Assembly: GCA_003215315.1 (NCBI GenBank)
Contig: QCKO01000001.1
Span: 84,292 to 148,291 of the forward strand
DNA: 64,000 nucleotides
Direction: 5' to 3'
Source: Prochlorococcus sp. AG-409-P19
Lineage (GTDB): Bacteria; Cyanobacteriota; Cyanobacteriia; PCC-6307; Cyanobiaceae
Made by a program: the position numbers and the translations under genes. A model generated the notes under the pieces. The model saw only the letters and a program-made list of their open reading frames with translations, ran no database searches and was not told the origin of the DNA. Below are positions 62,813 to 64,000 of the stretch, one piece after another; the stretch's first letter is position 1, and each line of letters starts with the position of its first letter.

Positions 62813-63340
62813 AGTATTAATTACACATAGTGACTTATCTTTTTACTATATTATTAATTATGGATCGAAAGTTTAAATCCTAAAATCGATCAGTTTGTTC
62901 TTGATAATACATGCACTCGTTGTCATAATTGATTTTGTATGTAATATAACAACCTAAGGTAATCTAAATTATATCCTTATTTTTTTAATATTCATACCCT
63001 ATAAAAGATCTAATAGCCCAATCAAGTTTAGAAGTAAACTATATTACTAATAATTATTCATAAATAACACTAAAAAGCTATCAAGGTCAGACTTCATAAA
63101 CAAAAAAAATTGAACTGACAATAAGACACATCATTTAATTCATCACATTATTCATTAAGAAATCACGAAGTATCGAAAGTCTTAAGAATTAAAACGTCTA
63201 TTTCATTCATGGATTTCGATAAAAATAAAATAATGCTTAAGGTCTAAATCCTTGATCACCTTTTATAAACCGACAAAAAGTCTATTTCAAGCAAAAAGAC
63301 TACAAATAAAAGGATCTTACAAAACAAGGGTTTCAGATAC

Positions 63341-63550
63341 TTTTCCACATTTATTGTTTTTTTCTAACAAAAATTATTTTTACGTCATGGATTTTTGACC
63401 AAAACACGAAAAGGTATAACGTTATACATTTTGGGGTAATCGCTTGCTATGAGAAGGGTTCAGAAATCATAGGTGTACTGTAATTTATCCACTTAAAACA
63501 TTGGCACTAAGAAACATGTGGGCAATCTTAGCGCATGCTTCTGTGGAAAA
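63341..63550. promoter_or_regulatory. Cluster of DnaA-box-like sequences
   Basis: TTTTCCACA (63341-63349, forward), TTATCCACT (63485-63493, forward) and TGTGGAAAA (63542-63550, reverse of the first) lie within 210 bp. TTTTCCACA/TTATCCACA is the bacterial and cyanobacterial DnaA consensus. dnaA/dnaN are not in view. Possibly an origin or DnaA-titrating site, or chance. Confidence 0.4.
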
Positions 63551-63552
63551 GT

Positions 63553-63632
63553 GGAAAACTAAGCGAGCGGAAAACTAAGCGAGCGGAAAACTAAGCGAGC
63601 GGAAAACTAAGCTAGCGGAAAACTAAGCTAGC
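63553..63632. repeat. Five tandem copies of a 16-bp unit
   Basis: Unit GGAAAACTAAGCGAGC occurs three times (63553-63600) and GGAAAACTAAGCTAGC twice (63601-63632), back to back. The change is one base. The core GGAAAAC is a partial DnaA-box-like word. Not spaced like CRISPR. Confidence 0.9.
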
Positions 63633-63740
63633 ATTTATTAATTCTAACAAGGCTTAGATAATGGATGAAAAAAAGAATTTTCAATAATACTGAACATGAA
63701 TACACCCAATTAAAATATTCATAAAGAATATTTATTGACA

Positions 63741-63770
63741 AAAGAAAAGGGGTCAAAGCCCCTTTTCTTT
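63741..63770. terminator. Terminator-like hairpin before repeat copy 2
   Basis: AAAGAAAAGGGG pairs with CCCCTTTTCTTT around a six-base loop: strong G/C stem with A and T arms, bidirectional in form. It ends 10 bp before repeat copy 2, matching the position of the hairpin before copy 1. Confidence 0.7.
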
Positions 63771-63775
63771 ATAAT
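63770..63775 (+). promoter_or_regulatory. Putative -10 box upstream of repeat copy 2
   Basis: A perfect TATAAT lies five bases before the repeat start, so transcription would begin at the first bases of the repeat. It overlaps the end of the terminator hairpin. Confidence 0.45.
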
Positions 63776-63780
63776 GATTT

Positions 63781-64000
63781 ATTGAAGCTCTAATAATAAA
63801 TGGCACCTGGGGCCAATTTTCTAGTAGCAAGGCTTATCTCCTATAGGGCACCTAAACGATGCAGAGGAGTGTCGACTGAATTGACGCACCTTAATCATTG
63901 ATCCTTGTCGCATCAGACGATTGCCCACTTTTTATAATGAGAATGTTGGAGCAGGAACCAGAAATCAGTTCGCTTCATTAAAGTACTCAGGTGGAGTGTC
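63781..64000 (+). repeat. 220-bp direct repeat, copy 2 (runs off window)
   Basis: Identical by eye over 220 bases to 55535-55754, same orientation, and cut by the window end. It begins at the same base as copy 1, with unrelated bases before it. See copy 1 for the structure. Confidence 0.95.

Larger units (their letters stand above)
62813..63780. other. Gene-free kilobase with repeats and DnaA-like sites
   Basis: No ORF is supported over 970 bp. It holds DnaA-box-like 9-mers, a 16-bp tandem repeat and a terminator, each listed separately, and ends at the second copy of the long repeat. Confidence 0.6.

Noticed and set aside
63553..63632. CRISPR array
   Set aside because: Repeats are 16 bp, directly adjacent and without spacers; no cas genes.
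55535..64000. Integrase-bearing island
   Set aside because: No tyrosine recombinase, transposase or phage structural gene seen between the repeats.

Overview
This AT-rich window looks like chromosomal DNA of a marine picocyanobacterium, most likely a low-light-adapted Prochlorococcus (inference). The signs are an aerobic Mg-protoporphyrin ester cyclase gene (acsF), a cyanobacterial AbrB regulator, a PetP-like DUF2862 protein, picocyanobacterial families such as DUF3104, DUF3288, DUF3303 and DUF4278, a glucosylglycerate gene cluster, very short genes, and dozens of tiny proteins with one membrane helix. There is no rRNA, IS element, integrase, CRISPR array or hli gene. The only complete tRNA is tRNA-Pro(GGG).

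Layout. Positions 1-13.5 kb are core: the start of carA, trpD, an ABC exporter half, msrA, tRNA-Pro, uppP, then a compact compatible-solute locus. In that locus glycerate kinase, glucosyl-phosphoglycerate phosphatase and a GH13 sugar phosphorylase face a divergent glucosyl-3-phosphoglycerate synthase. Together they could make glucosylglycerate and recycle it. Positions 13.5-36 kb mix small hypothetical genes with a divergent Nramp-like transporter, a [2Fe-2S] ferredoxin with no standard start codon, acsF, a PetP-like gene, an NmrA-like reductase, a fatty-acid desaturase, a peptidase E and an atypical metallo-beta-lactamase-fold protein. Positions 36.9-40.6 kb hold a four-gene polar amino-acid ABC importer. 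Positions 41-64 kb are accessory-like: D-lactate dehydrogenase, a DCC-family thiol oxidoreductase, an orphan DegT aminotransferase, cyAbrB, a stand-alone LigA-like adenylation domain, proline iminopeptidase, a MIF-like tautomerase, many tiny genes, and three gene-poor stretches (41.3-42.4, 49.1-50.6 and 62.8-63.8 kb).

The strongest unexplained signal is a direct repeat of at least 220 bp, identical by eye, at 55535-55754 and 63781-64000 (the window edge). Each copy follows a terminator-like hairpin and a -10-like box and has strong internal pairing, so it looks like a duplicated structured RNA, or the ends of an 8.2-kb unit. Just before the second copy lie DnaA-box-like sites and a five-copy 16-bp tandem repeat. 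Several tiny-protein families occur more than once: a four-member C-X8-C family, a three-member anchored two-cysteine family, and pairs of Nif11-like, DUF2862, DUF3303 and TPAPTA-motif proteins.

All assignments come from reading the sequence and from remembered family features; no database search was run.
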